Of a stretch of 64,000 nt of DNA, positions 46,177 to 57,589 are shown in pieces. The stretch is from Clusia tigrina (lineage: Eukaryota; Arthropoda; Insecta; Diptera; Clusiidae). Position 1 is the first letter of the stretch. Every line of letters begins with the position of its first letter. The stretch is from NCBI GenBank assembly GCA_920105625.2, contig OV050030.1, positions 323,068,531 to 323,132,530 on the forward strand. The letters run 5' to 3'. The notes under the pieces were generated by a model, which was not told the DNA's origin, made no database searches, and saw only the letters and a program-made list of their open reading frames with translations. The translations under genes and the position numbers were made by a program.

Positions 46177-46983
46177 TAAGTGCCCAAAAGTAGTTTTGAT
46201 TGTCTGAGCACCATATGACTTTCAAAAAGTTCCTGCTTTTTTTGCCTTCCTTGTTCCCTAAATACTTCTTGAGTACTGTGCCTATGCCACAGTAAGGTTC
46301 TGGGCCTATCATAGCCATGGAGGCCCCTTTTCTGGCAAGTTTGTATGCCTGTTCATTGCCCCGAATACCCATGTGGCCAGTACCCAGCATAAACTAACCT
46401 TGCTGTACTTTCCCAAATGATTCAATTTCTGTAAACAGTCCCATACTACCTTAGAGTCCGCTTCGTACGAGCTTAATGCACGAATGGCAGCTTGACTGTC
46501 AGAAAATATGGCTATTTTCCGTCTTCTATAGCCTCTGTTTAGATGAAACTGCGCCCATCTTTTGATGGCGAGAATCTCTGCTTGGAAAATACTTGGATAT
46601 TTACCCATTTGCTCGGAGTATTTGGTTCTAGGTCCAAATACCCCCGCTCCAGTACCACCATCGGTTTTTGACCCATCAGTGTGCCACATGATCGTATGTT
46701 CCTTAAAGGAGTACGCAGCGTTTAAATTGCTCCATTCCTTCTCGTAACTTAGTTTCACCACAAAGTTCTTACTAGTCTTGTCCTGTGGATAATCTAGAAG
46801 AGAGTTATTGAGCGGGTTTCTCAGGTTCCATAGGCCTTTGTATGCCCCGGACCTTGTGTTATCTCCCGACATCCTAATTAGAGTTCCCATTGCCACTTTC
46901 CGTACAACCAAGTGTAACGGGGTTAAGTCCAAGATTACCTCTAACGCTGCTGTAGGACAGTTTCGCGTTGCCCGGTTATACAT
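46142..46983 (-). pseudogene. RNase H and linker of the LOA-like LINE
   Basis: The thumb end NCPTAALEVILDLTPLHLVV is followed by WHTDGSKTDGGTGAGVFGPR (catalytic Asp), FQAEILAIKRWAQFH (Glu), IFSDSQAAIRALSSYEA (Asp), and, after a shift near 46390, GHMGIRGNEQAYKLARKGAS (the His and final acidic region; Glu in NEQ stands where Asp often is). An RNase H next to a LINE RT is a hallmark of I and LOA groups. The frame ends at the right edge of the nested mariner. Confidence 0.85.
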
Positions 46984-47236
46984 GCATGCTGGCTTTGAAT
47001 TTTTGCCAACTCCATTTGCGTTGACTTAAGTTCAGTTCTATTATGCCATGCGATTGCCCCGTATGTCACTATTGGACGAACCATCATGGTGCACATTCAG
47101 TATAAGATACTTGGTTTGCAGCCCCATGTTTTGCCCGCCAGTCTTGCACATCATTAGAGCACGCTTGGCCTTGTCAGAAATCATTTCAACATGAGCTTTC
47201 CATGTTAAATTGCTTACTAGAGCTACCCCTAGATAC

Positions 47237-47910
47237 TTAGTTTCTGCTTTCACCCAGCAGTTGGATGTCTTTCCATCTCGGAAGCTTTCTTTTCCTGGTC
47301 AATGGAACGATTGTGGTTTTGGTAGGATTTAATTTCAATTCTACCGACTTGCACCATTGTCCAACAATACTTAAACCTCTTTGAATAATATCGCAGAGGG
47401 TTTCTTCAAATTTGCCTCTAGCTATTAAGACGATGTCGTCAGCATAGCCCTGGCAGTCAATGCCCGCCTCGGACAATTTCGTTAATAGTTCGTCAACAAC
47501 TAAGCTCCACATAAGAGGCGAGAGAACCCCTCCTTGTGGGCAGCCTTTGGTTGTGGTGATAGTTATTGTTTCGCCTCCAGCAGATGCCTCTGCCGTTCTG
47601 GTATGAAGAACTTCTGGCATCCAGTTTGATGTCATTCAGTCCACTCCTCTTATATTTAATGCCCTTTTTACTACATCAAGTGACGTATTATCGAAGGCTC
47701 CTTCTATGTCAAGGAATGCGCAAATAGCTATTTCCCTGCCCTCAAGTGTTTTTTGAATTAGATCTACTAGACTTTTAAGAGCGGTCTCTGTCGATCTGCC
47801 CGCTCTGTAAGCATGCTGATTGGGATGCAATGGCACCTGCTCTAAGACTCCGCATCTTATATAGCGGAACCCTATTAAGTGTTCTTGATTTGGAAGTCCC
47901 CTGCATTTAT
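47237..47910 (-). pseudogene. LOA-like LINE reverse transcriptase
   Basis: 47836-47636 has QHAYRAGRSTETALKSLVD and FLDIEGAFDNTSLDVVKRA. A single TGA at 47636 separates it, in the same frame, from 47635-47237 with TTKGCPQGGVLSPLMWSLVV, the catalytic GYADDIVLIARG, and WCKSVELKLNPTKTTIVPLT. These are standard palm motifs of LINE RTs with all key aspartates present. A shift near 47245 leads into the thumb (KYLGVALVSNLTWKAHVEMI, 47253-47041). Compared with the neighbouring remnants this one is well preserved. Confidence 0.88.
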
Positions 47911-47920
47911 GAATTTAGTC

Positions 47921-48559
47921 CCAAGAGATGCAAAAGAGGGACATTTGCATTTTGGGTTTGTCGTTATCGTGATTGGTAAGTGGAACGATATGGAAATTAG
48001 TTGCGCTATTTTTATACAATGGTCTGACATGGCCATGCAGGGGAAGAGTCAGTCCTAACATGTGCAGTTGGTTTAACCACTTCAGACATGAAGTCAAAGA
48101 ATAACAACAAATAACTGCCAACCGACCCTCACCCCATCCCCTTCCACCCTACTATCCTCAATTTACTTTCCACACACTTCCAATTCGATCTCGGTTGGGG
48201 GTGTCTATTCCATAGTGGGCGGCTCCTTGTCGAACGTTTGGCGATCTACAACACAGGAAATAAAAATTATGCAGAGAAAGCTGTAGCAATAATACAGCAG
48301 CTCCTGTGACGGCATTATGGCAGCATGGCATGGCTCTCTCTTCAGGCGTCAAATTAGGATCTGTGCACGAGGAAGGGAATAGCAGCAAGGCAAAGAAGAG
48401 GAAATTCGCTTTGCTCTAGGGTAATTACCAGCTCTTTGGCGTTAGGTTAGGGTTGTGTTCATTTGCGAAACGGGAACGAAGACTACACAATAGCGAAATC
48501 TTTGAGCTGATTATTTTGACAGCGTATGATGTGTGTATTGTTGGATAGGGTGGACAATA
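47921..48559. other. Unassigned spacer
   Basis: No supported gene. Includes a CT-rich, CCCC-containing stretch at 48120-48180. Confidence 0.3.
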
Positions 48560-49950
48560 TTCGGGAATCAGCACTGCACAATCTAGTGTGTGAGATTGAA
48601 ATAGGGTGGAAACTGGTGAATACAAAGTGGGAGTATTTATGGATATTGAGACATCACTTGATAATGCTATCTTTGCCATACATGTGATGAACACAACTGC
48701 TGTAAAGTGGATCCATTTCATATTATCAAAAAGGCTATTAACCCTACAAGAGACAAATGACAATTGCAATAGCAGTACTGCAAGGTGTAAGTTTCAGTCT
48801 ATCAAGAGAAGTGAAATTTTCAGGCGTAGCTGAAGGTTATTCGAGCACATAAGATATTTGGCAATACCAAAGAGTATTTTGTAAAACTTGGGGTCTGAAA
48901 CCAGCTGGTATATTTTAGCTGCACACAGCACTCATCAGGTCAATAATCTTGTATACAACTGTAGTTTTGTGGAGCAGTACTGGTATTGAGACCACACGTT
49001 AGGGGTTAAACAGACTGCTGAGAAGTATATGTTTCAGCAATACGTGCTCTATGAGCACTACAACTGGTGACGCTCTGAATCTTTGTTGAACATACTCACC
49101 ACTGGACCTTATGCTTGAACAGAAGGTGATGTAAACGATATTAGGGCTATATTCTCATGTGGATATTGCAGCGATGACAAGAACTTTGGGCATAGAGATA
49201 TGTTCAAGGGGCTGTCAGGTCAATACTCGTTGTTTCTCGCAACAGAGTGTCTTTTTGAAGAAAGTATAAAATCACCTTCCCTAAAAAGGAACCATGGAGA
49301 GACCCAAAATGTGTTCTAGGGGGCCTGGCGAAAATTTTGTTCACTGACGGCACTGAATCTGAAAAGAGAACTGGAGCTGGCTAGTATCTGAATAAAAATG
49401 AGGGATGCTTTCGGCTATGGGAAGTATGGCAACAGCATTCGAATCGGAAAAATGTACTAAACTGAAGATAGCGGACTGGGTATTTGAGAAGAAATGGGCT
49501 GTAAGAACTAGGCTGCAGTGACACTCAAGCTGCACTGAAATCCACTTCTAAAATTTTCAACATATATAAGTCAAGATGTACCTCCTTCCCTAGGTGGAAT
49601 TTACTTGACCTTATAGCCATGTGAATAATAATCAAATGGTCCTATAGTGCAGTTTAGTTGCCTGAAAAAAACCAAGTGCTTCCTGGAAGGCTCAAAATAG
49701 ACAGTTGTAGATTTTCTTCTAACATTACGAAGGAAAGACCTCCAATCATTGGTGGGGCTAATACGGGTCAGAATCTATGGTGCCATTATATAGCCACCAT
49801 CGAGATTATTGGGAGTCCGAACCACGAAAATTTAAATAGTTTCGTTAAAGCGACAATTTTAAGAAAATGTGATAAAACAGATTAGCAAATTCTTAGTTTT
49901 AGTGATTTGTCTTATAAACTTTGTATTTTGTGAACTCTTGGAGAACAATA
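48560..49950 (+). pseudogene. LOA-like LINE remnant (RT to RNase H), plus strand
   Basis: In shifted frames: GVFMDIETSLDNAIFA near 48630-48675 (decayed FLDIEGAFDN palm motif), then DIWQYQRVFCKTWGLKPAG near 48850-48910 (the KTWGLKP thumb motif), STTTGDALNLC near 49060, and PLDLMLEQKVM near 49105. The RNase H start FTDGTESEKRTGAG is near 49340-49380, with SDTQAALKSTSKIF near 49520-49555, and a tail at 49770-49885 with NHENLNSFVKATI. AATAAAAATAAA near 49945 could mark the 3' end. The GGVLSP and YADD palm motifs are gone. Same group as the minus-strand copy at 44.9-47.9 kb. Confidence 0.68.
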
Positions 49951-50639
49951 AAAATAAACCTATCCACTGTGTAAGAAGCACACTTGTCTTCAATTTTCAA
50001 CACCATTGCTAATAAGCAAATAGTGAAATTTTTCTGCGCATTTTTTCGGATCTTGAAATATTATAATATTCGAATTTATTTAGGCTTCACTTCTATTTTG
50101 TACAGCGGATTCTCTCATATTTTCTTCTTCTATGTTTCTTTCTGATGAAGTCGCTATTATATTCTTTTTGGTCGATACATCTTCCTTTACTATCCAGTCA
50201 TTTCTAATATATTTCATATTCTATAAGGAACTTTTTATTGAGTAGGACAGCAATGTAATGTATTCCTCAATTGACACCTGGAAACAAAGAAAAAAAGTCG
50301 CAATATCTTGCCCCTAGCAATTGTATAAATTTCCTTTCATTAAGGATTGATTATATACTTTCCAATAGAGTGGAAATCCAAAAAGTTCTTTTTTCTCTGC
50401 TTTTTATTTTTAGATTTATTTGGGTAAAACACTCGGCCATTCCACAATGAACACCGACCGACTGTAAACGACGCGGAACACATTTTGGTAAGGATAAGTA
50501 TGAGGGCTTTACAACTTAGTGATTTAATATACATTTAGTGAAATTTTACTAAGCGACTTTACACACGTCCAAACAGAAGATTATCGAAATAAATATCAAA
50601 GTATCATTAAAATTTGCAAACAGCACAGAAGAGATAAGC
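49951..50639. other. Unassigned AT-rich sequence
   Basis: No supported feature. Confidence 0.3.
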
Positions 50640-51540
50640 ACAGATTATAAAATAAATCCAGCAGATTTGCGGAGCCTCTTGTATTAGTTTACTTGCATCA
50701 CGCTGTCCAATCCAGTTGTTCATTTCTTTTGCGTTTACATTTGTTACAATCCCCATTAAGATTGAGGTTACGAAATCTGGCGCAGTCTATAAGAAGAACC
50801 CAAAAAGAGCGAACCCGCAGAAACTGTAAAATTTAAAAATGGATTATATATAAAAAGTGGAAGATTGTGATTGAGAGTAAAAATATATGAAAAAATTTAA
50901 AGAAAGCTAAAAGTGCCATTGAAAATATATATTTCGTGCAACAACACTGTCAGTGGGTACCTTAATATGTTAGCGGTACCTGATATGCACACGGTCACTT
51001 ATCTTGAACACATATCTTCCTTCCACAGCTTTTCTTCGAAAACACCAACATGTGCGGCGGTCTCTTCTCCCGTGAATATAAGAACAACCAACGAATCTTC
51101 CGGTATCAAAAGCAAAAACTGCTACTTAGGTATATTACGACAGAATCGACATCTACTGGACCACAAACACAGAATATCGAATTAAAAGGTTCTCACCTAT
51201 TGCGCACATTTCACAGAATTTCACAGCTAAATCTCAATACACATATGTAAGCATTTATAGAACATCACCAAAAGCTACTGAGGCCATAGTTACTTCTGAA
51301 AAGCTGGAAGTAGACTTACAAAATACATCTGAATGTGCAATACTTGGCATGGAATCCTCAAGTTATAATAACAGCACGGCGTCGTGTTGGATCACCAGCC
51401 ACTGGGTTGTATATTTTGCCATTATCAACTTTTGACAGTCCGATCACTTCTGTAGTACAAGAACAAAAATCGGGCATGGAACACATATACAGCAGACTTC
51501 ATTACATTTTTTTACAAGCAAAGTAGCTCCAGAAATGCAA
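50640..51540 (+). other. Unresolved sequence with a primer-site-like motif
   Basis: TGGCGCAGTCTATAAGAAG at 50778-50796 begins like the serine-tRNA primer site of 17.6-type elements, and sequence before it could be an LTR end. Downstream are only short open frames at 50913-51185 and 51050-51250 plus scraps such as SSYNNSTASCWITSHWVVYF near 51355. I recognise no Gag, Pol or Env domain with confidence. It may be an internally deleted LTR element or chance. Confidence 0.25.
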
Positions 51541-52269
51541 TGATAAGATCCTCCAACATCACTAGAGGCCAACCGGCCAGTTCATATAGTATGTGCTCAG
51601 ATTAGATCGTCTAACGCGATACATGGACCGTATAATAGTCTAAGGATGATTGAGATAAATTACACGAGAACGATTGGGCTCGAAAATCGAGAACAATGGA
51701 GGACTACAGTCAGAAGCAGCATTGTTGTCTACTCCTTTCATATTGTAACATTCTCATGTAACCCAAATGAATCGCACTACCACAATCTCAGTCACTGGTA
51801 TTACATTAATTGCATGAATCTTCTTTTGTGGTATTTTAAACTTTAAGAGGATTCAAATTCGTTGTCTAGAAAGACAACGAATTTCACTCCTTTATATATA
51901 TACTCTTATAAGCACAATTATCTAGTCGGTTCGCAGTGGGCATCTTGATTTTAACATGGTTCGGAGGTGATATGTTCAAACTTCTGGCAAGCCCAAAAAT
52001 TTGACAGGGATCCCAGGAGAGCGATATCCGGGTGGCCATGAACTGGCTGTCATGGATGAATAAAAGGCCTATTTGACGTCCTAGAGAAATCGTATTATTT
52101 GGAGAGCATCAATTTGAGAAACGTTGGATGAAATGTATCGATCTGAAAGTAGATTATGTTAAAAATATACTTTTTCTGTACCGAATGGAGCGTTTCATAT
52201 TTTAATTTTCAGGGATTTATTGATCCAACTTAGTGAGTATCGAGGCCAATTATTCATTCTAATATATTT
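51541..52269. other. Unassigned sequence
   Basis: No supported feature; short open frames lack motifs. Confidence 0.3.
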
Positions 52270-52450
52270 CTAGTCGTTCAGGCAACTTGTCCGCGGAAAA
52301 CACGTAATGTACGCAAGGGGATTCCTTGGTGGAATAGACAGTTCAACGATCTGTGAAGGCAAACTAGGAAATTCTTCAACCTGGTTAATAAATTTTTTGT
52401 CTTCACGATGCGGCCAATCTTCAAAAAGCCCTAAGGCTGGAGCACTTAAC
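52270..52450 (+). pseudogene. Scrap of a LINE endonuclease-RT linker
   Basis: The plus strand reads CPRKTRNVRKGIPWWNRQFN, then RQTRKFFNLVNKF after one stop. The IPWWN..L...R..TR..FN pattern is the linker following the endonuclease in jockey/R1/LOA-type ORF2. No RT motifs follow before the (AT)n array. Sequence 52451-52800 is unassigned. Confidence 0.5.
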
Positions 52451-52817
52451 TACAATCGGTAGCCTCAAAAATTGCACGGGCAATAAATGCACATCCCGGA
52501 GGTTACCATTAAACAGCTACAGCAGTACTAAGGTGAAGGTGGTGTTCATATCAAATACGAGCAGGAAGACCGAACAGTTGCCAAAGTCATACCGACTTTT
52601 TACATCCAAAAAGTTGAAAACGTTTTTGGATCTGTAAATCAGCAAGTCATAGTTTAAAGATTCCAATTTTCCGGTCAACGTGAAAATCTACGATAAGAAC
52701 ACCAGACAAGCTTTTTTTCCCTTTGCCTTTGAAAAAGGTAAATAGGGTACTAATTTTGTGCTTTTGAGCGCGGTTGCAATTTCAAGAAAGAGGCGTGGTA
52801 GGTATGGATATATATAC

Positions 52818-52819
52818 TC

Positions 52820-52909
<90 letters not shown>

Positions 52910-52960
52910 TCGTATATATATGGATATATATATATATATACATATATAGATATATATATA
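52818..52960. repeat. (AT)n microsatellite with tactcgta boundaries
   Basis: Alternating AT from about 52819 to 52907, flanked on both sides by TATACTCGTATATA, then a less pure ATATGGATATAT tail to 52960. Confidence 0.95.
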
Positions 52961-54190
52961 TTAGATATGACCAGATTCACTTTCTACGCGTCTGTCCGTC
53001 TGTGGCCACTTTGTTTCTACTTCGTTAGAGCTATCTTAATGAAATTTTGCAAAAGTCTGGACAAAAATACAGAACCAGATTGCTGTATGGGTCGATTTGG
53101 ACCAAGACCACGCCTACCTCCCATAGAAGGAAATACTCTCACCTTTTTAAAATTACTATAACTTACGTCCAATTGATGGAATAGTGACGCAATTGGACAG
53201 TTATGGAGATGTGGGGTCTACTAAACACTATGCAAAAAGTGGACGGTATATACGAGTATTAATTGCAACGCCTGCTATTCATTATACATTTTCATAACTT
53301 AAGATCTGGTAGAGATTTATGGACGAAATTTTACGGAAAGTAGCATGTGGACATTATGAAGCTATCTGCAACAAAAAGTTGATCAGTTTAAAGACACGCC
53401 CACTTTTAATATAAGGAACTTTGGAATGAAAAATTTATATTAGCCTACCTATGCTCGTATTGATGATATTGGGATAAAAATTTGCAGAAATATACATGGA
53501 GTCGATAAAAGTATGTGTGAAGAATATGGAGATCATAATACTGCTGCCACGCCCATAATTAACCAAAAAGCATTATGAGGTTCTTATACAAGATTCACCA
53601 ACGAATTTTCACAGGCAAGTTGCGAGTTCTAACATTAAACACCACACAAAAACTGGGCGTGTTGGTTTTACAGCCACGCTCACTATTGCCATATAATTAT
53701 AACTTACGACCTATACAATATTTTTGGACGAAATTATATATTAGTCCGTATATGGACCCTACAAAGCCATATACAAAATTCGGGGTCGAAAGATGCATAC
53801 ATTGGATCTGTACTACCATTAAATTACCACAAGTAACCAAATATCGTTACTAGGTTCCTATTAAAGATTTATCAACGAAATTTGACAGGAAGGACGTGAC
53901 GTGAAATTTGACAGGAAGGACGCAAAAAAAATGGACGTGTTTTTTTTAGAGCCACGCCGCTTATTGACATATTTTTTAACTTACGACCAATAAAATATTT
54001 TTGTAGGATATTTTATATTGATTCTCGCGCAAGGCTCTCACTAATATAATCAACTCAAGGTATCCGACCGAAAATTACCTTAGATATTCTGCTAATGATG
54101 ATTTATGAAGAAAACATCCCCATTGTTTTACTCGCCCGCACAATGAAGGGTAAAGGGTATTTCGAAGTCGGTCTAACCCGACTTCACACT
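52961..54190. repeat. Degenerate array of roughly 140-bp units with a CACGCC motif
   Basis: The motif CCACGCC or close recurs near 53104, 53393, 53545, 53670 and 53947, at spacings of about 290, 150, 125 and 280, i.e. near multiples of 140. Other recurring words are ACGAAATT and AACTTACGACC. It resembles old, diverged interspersed satellite-like sequence common in fly genomes. Inside it, GAAATTTGACAGGAAGGACG is repeated directly near 53878 and 53902. No coding frame is credible. Confidence 0.5.
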
Positions 54191-54469
54191 TCTTTACTCG
54201 TTTTATCCAAATTTATTTACAATCGGTTTTTCCAAGAATAAGTAAAATTATTTGTACAATTTGGTTATACCATGTATTCCGGCCACTGCCAGAGCAAATA
54301 CTATTTAATCAAGAATATTTATTTTTTATATCTACATACTCGTACATATTAATATACTTAAAAACAAAACATCAAAAGACAATGTGTAAACCTAAGTGGA
54401 AGTTCGGTGGGTGCGATTCGCTTTGATCTTCTTTGTGGGAAGTTTTCCATTCCCGATAGTTGTCACATA

Positions 54470-55682
54470 CGAGGGCGGATTGATATTGAAGCTACCTAAG
54501 TAGGAAAAAAAATTTTTAGTAAGACGATATTCCAACTGTTTTATACCATCTGAATAATACGATTTCGGGAACCCCTCAAAATACGCGTTAGTTTCGGTAA
54601 TCACTTCTTCGTTTGAGATGAATCTTTTTCCTGCGAGCCATTTTTTCAAGTTTGGAAACAGGAAAAAATCACTAGGAGCTAAATCGGGACTATAAGGTGG
54701 ATGATTAACCAATTCGAAATGTATTTCACGTAATTTTAGCATTGTATCTAATGCTGTGTGAACCGGTGCGTTGTCTTGAAGAAAGAGCATTTTTCTTCTT
54801 TAAATGTGGTGGTTTTTCCTTGATTGCATCAATCAATTGATCCAATAAAGCACGATAATACTTTCCTGTGATTGTGGATCCTTTTTCAAGATAATCGATG
54901 AGCAATCTTCCGTGTGCATCCCAAAATAAAGGGGCCATAACGTTGCCAGCCGATTGCACTGCCTTCGCCTTCTTCGGAGCGCTTCCACCGGCTTCCACCC
55001 ATTGTTTCGATTGATTTTTGGTTTCAGGTGTGTAGTGGTGGACCCACGTTTCATCAACAGTTATTAATCGACGCCAAAAATCAACAGGATTACGCTTTAT
55101 CATGTCCAAACACCGCTGTGAAGTGGTCTGTCGAACTCGTTTTTGTTCGACACTGAGAAAACCCGGCACCCATCTTGCCGATAGTTTTTTCATATGCAAA
55201 TGTTCATGCAAAATGTTGAACACACGTTCATATGATATGTTTTCCATTTCAACAATCTCACGCAACTTGACTCGGCGATCAATCATAACGATATCGAGGA
55301 TTTTCTTGATATTTTCTTCAGTAACGACCTCTTTGGCCTGCAGTGCTTGTTCGGCGGCGTTTAATTTCAGTAATCCAATATTTTACCATGTAATCTGACG
55401 GAGCAGACTCACCATAATATTTATCGAGCTTTTCTTTTGTCTCTTTTGCCGTTTTCCCTTTTAAAGAATAGTGTTTAATCACTGCACGAAATTCGCTTTT
55501 TTCCATTTTTCAAGAAACACAAAAGTTTCTTACTTCAAACGACTACAACAAATAAACTAATCGATGAATTTGGGTGAAATTTTAACAGCTGACGTTTGAC
55601 AGATCGCAATTTCTAAAAAAAAAAGTTTTTGTGTTTGTGCTGCCATCTAGCGCTAGGTAGCTTCAATATCAATCCGCCCTCG
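54470..55682 (-). mobile_element. Full-length mariner element (1213 bp)
   Basis: Perfect or near-perfect 28-base inverted ends start CGAGGGCGGATTGATATTGA on both sides, with TA at 54468-54469 and 55683-55684. The length is typical for mariner. It belongs to a different family from the two deleted copies. Confidence 0.95.
54500..55506 (-). pseudogene. Mariner transposase with two frame shifts, catalytic triad retained
   Basis: The start MEKSEFRAVIKHYSLKGKTA is at 55506. The helix-turn-helix parts follow (ETKEKLDKYYGESAP; RRVKLREIVEMENISYERVF). The first catalytic Asp is in TVDETWVHHYTPETK (near 55050), the second in FLQDNAPVHTALD (near 54775) and the third in PPYSPDLAPSDFFLFPNLKK (near 54680), so the DD34D set is present. 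Frame changes lie near 55300 and near 54785. The open frame runs past the left inverted end to 54392 because the normal stop is lost. With two single-event repairs it would be a normal-length protein, so inactivation is recent. Confidence 0.9.
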
Positions 55683-55689
55683 TATGAGG

Positions 55690-56235
55690 ATTTTCATGGG
55701 TCTTTCGACGCTCGGTAAATTTTCTGCTACTTTTTTATGGTTTCTTCCACCGTGTCAATATTCAAGTCAATGTGAATGTCTTCATTTGTCACGTACCAGT
55801 CAGCCTTCGTTATTGCATGGATAATTTTTGATTGTATTCTTTGGATGAGTTGTATGCTGGATTCACTCACAGTACTCCAGATTTCTATCCCGTATTTCCA
55901 TATTGGTGTGGTTATTGTCTTATATATTTTTCGTTTATTATTTAGTGATAATTTGGAACTCCTTCCTAGCCAACTTAGTTGTCTGATTTTGTTTCTTATT
56001 TCTTGTTGTTTACTCTTTATGTTTTGTCTCCAAGTAAGTTTGTCGTCGATTATTATGACAAGGTATTTTGCACTGGATTGAATTTTAAGTATTTCGTCTT
56101 TAATTCCTTGAGGATGTTTCGCGGATTTCCTGTTTGTATATACAACTTGAACAGATTTATTTTTTGTTTATCTCTATACCCCATTTTATGAACCAGAGGA
56201 CTATATATAATTCTTTATGCGATTTGTAACAAGAA
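55690..56235 (-). pseudogene. Jockey-type LINE RT C-terminus (minus strand)
   Basis: Read right to left from 56200: QSSAKYLVIIIDDKLTWRQN, KSKQQEIRNKIRQLSWLGRS, SKLSLNNKRKIYKTITTPIW, KYGIEIWSTVSESSIQLIQR and ADWYVTNEDIHIDLNIDTVE down to 55740. This is the thumb and C-terminal region of jockey-clade RTs, like 19250-19600. It ends at the right TA of the mariner. It overlaps in protein coverage with the jockey remnant at 57.6 kb, so it is a separate copy. Confidence 0.8.
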
Positions 56236-56339
56236 CAAGAGGTAAAGTCCTCATAGGTATGCGCTAATGAGATAGCCAAAGGAAGGCAAACTCCTGCTAT
56301 TCTCCTATTTAAACTCCTCAGACTAGTGACATATAATAT

Positions 56340-57260
56340 GGAACAAATTAATTTAATTTATGACCTCCACTCAACTCCCACAGCCGGATATTCTGGTATG
56401 AGGAGAACTATTCTCAAACTAAAGCAACTGTAAGCAACTGAAAAACGTGACAAAAATGGTCTAAACATACATACAGAATTGTCAGAAAAGCGCGGAAACT
56501 AAAATAGGAAAACATATTAAAGAACAAATGTTCTTTACTGATACAACTACGGACAGTGTTCAGACCATAAAAGTAGACACTGAGGGACCGCTAAAAGTAT
56601 TAAATCGGTGTGAATATATACTGACCATGAAATGCAAATTGACTAAGTACATTGCGCCATTCCCAATGTGCACTAAGACTGTGGAAGAGGTAGCAAGAAC
56701 TTTACTCGAATGTTTTGTGCTAATATTTGGGAATTTTCAGACATTTAAAACTGACATGGGCACAGAATTCGTAAGTAAGATATTCAACACAATGAGCAAA
56801 ACAACCAAATTTGAGTACAAACCATCGACCCCTTATCACCACCAGGCGTTAGGCAGTGTAGAACGCATCCATAGGGTGACTACAACTGAAGTAGAGGCAT
56901 GGGACAATTGCATACCTCACTTTGTGTTTGCGTATAACACGACGCCAAATGTCAACGCTGGTTTTACACCGTTCGAATTAATATACGGTAAGCTGCCTTA
57001 TTCTATCAATTTTAATTAAGCCAAATTCATACCTAATTACGCTGAATGTTTTAAATAAATGAAACAGCGACTCCACAGTCCCAGGGAGACTGCGAAATTA
57101 CAATTATTTAAAGATAAATTCAGTATGATAAAAATTGTAATTCTAGCAACTTTGCTAAAAAAAATTAGATAGACAATATCTAGGACCTTTTAAGATAATA
57201 GAAATATTAGGTGTAAATACCAAAAACGGCAAAAATGTTTTACTCCTTATCAGTAACCTT
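56340..57260 (+). pseudogene. Gypsy integrase fragment (plus strand)
   Basis: Zinc-domain scraps (GYSGMRRTILKLKQL; NCQKSAETKIGKH) lie at 56385-56515. 56528-57019 is an open integrase core: first Asp in KVDTEGPLKVLN, second in TFKTDMGTEFVSKIF, Glu in GSVERIHRVTTTEVEAWDN, then FVFAYNTTPNVNAGFTPFEL. Further frames reach GPFKIIEILGVNTKNGKNV near 57185, a GPY/F-like domain at the pol C-terminus. Protease and RT are absent: the left side abuts the jockey fragment. Such integrases insert the LTR element DNA. Confidence 0.82.
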
Positions 57261-57360
57261 AAAAAATACAAATAATCATAAATATATAAGACACAATAAT
57301 CATAAGACACAATAGTCATAAAAAGGTTAAAAAAAACCTTTAAGTTTTACCCTTTTCTCT

Positions 57361-57572
57361 GAAGGGTTAAGGGTGTAGTGTACACATGGTCAGTCGCAGC
57401 GGATACCAATCGATAAAATACAAATAAAGCGCTAGCTCACTTCTCTTGCACAAATTCATACAAGAACAAACACTTGCGTATGTAGCGTGTCCCAGCGAAG
57501 TGAACAAACCACCCCGCACAGACCAGTGAACTTCAGAGAATTGCTGAACTAGCAATTTCAGCAATGCACACA
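57361..57572 (+). repeat. Polypurine tract and 3' LTR of the Gypsy fragment (mdg1/412-like ends)
   Basis: GAAGGGTTAAGGG at 57361-57373 looks like a polypurine tract and is followed by TGTAGTGTACACATGG, the TGTAGT start known for mdg1/412-type LTRs. AATAAAG occurs near 57424. The end is placed at ACACA (57572), after which jockey sequence resumes, so the LTR would be about 199 bp, perhaps shortened. Confidence 0.6.
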
Positions 57573-57589
57573 TAAGATTGTAAGTGACT

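Larger units (their letters stand above)
44905..47920 (-). mobile_element. LOA-like LINE (minus strand), 5' truncated, carrying a nested mariner
   Basis: From right to left: RT start (47910-47636), palm, thumb, RNase H (46983-46309), a tail up to 46179, then the mariner 45241-46176, then the element's C-terminus again at 45238-44905. Reading across the mariner, YFWALT (46200-46180) and YNRKRCKFCIDLHKNSLRIL (45240-45180) join in the style of the C-terminal region of RNase-H-bearing LOA elements. Without the mariner the remnant is about 2.1 kb. Confidence 0.82.

Noticed and set aside
50913..51846. Env-like gene fragment
   Set aside because: Only vague similarity (a hydrophobic stretch and N-x-S sites) with no cleavage or fusion motif.
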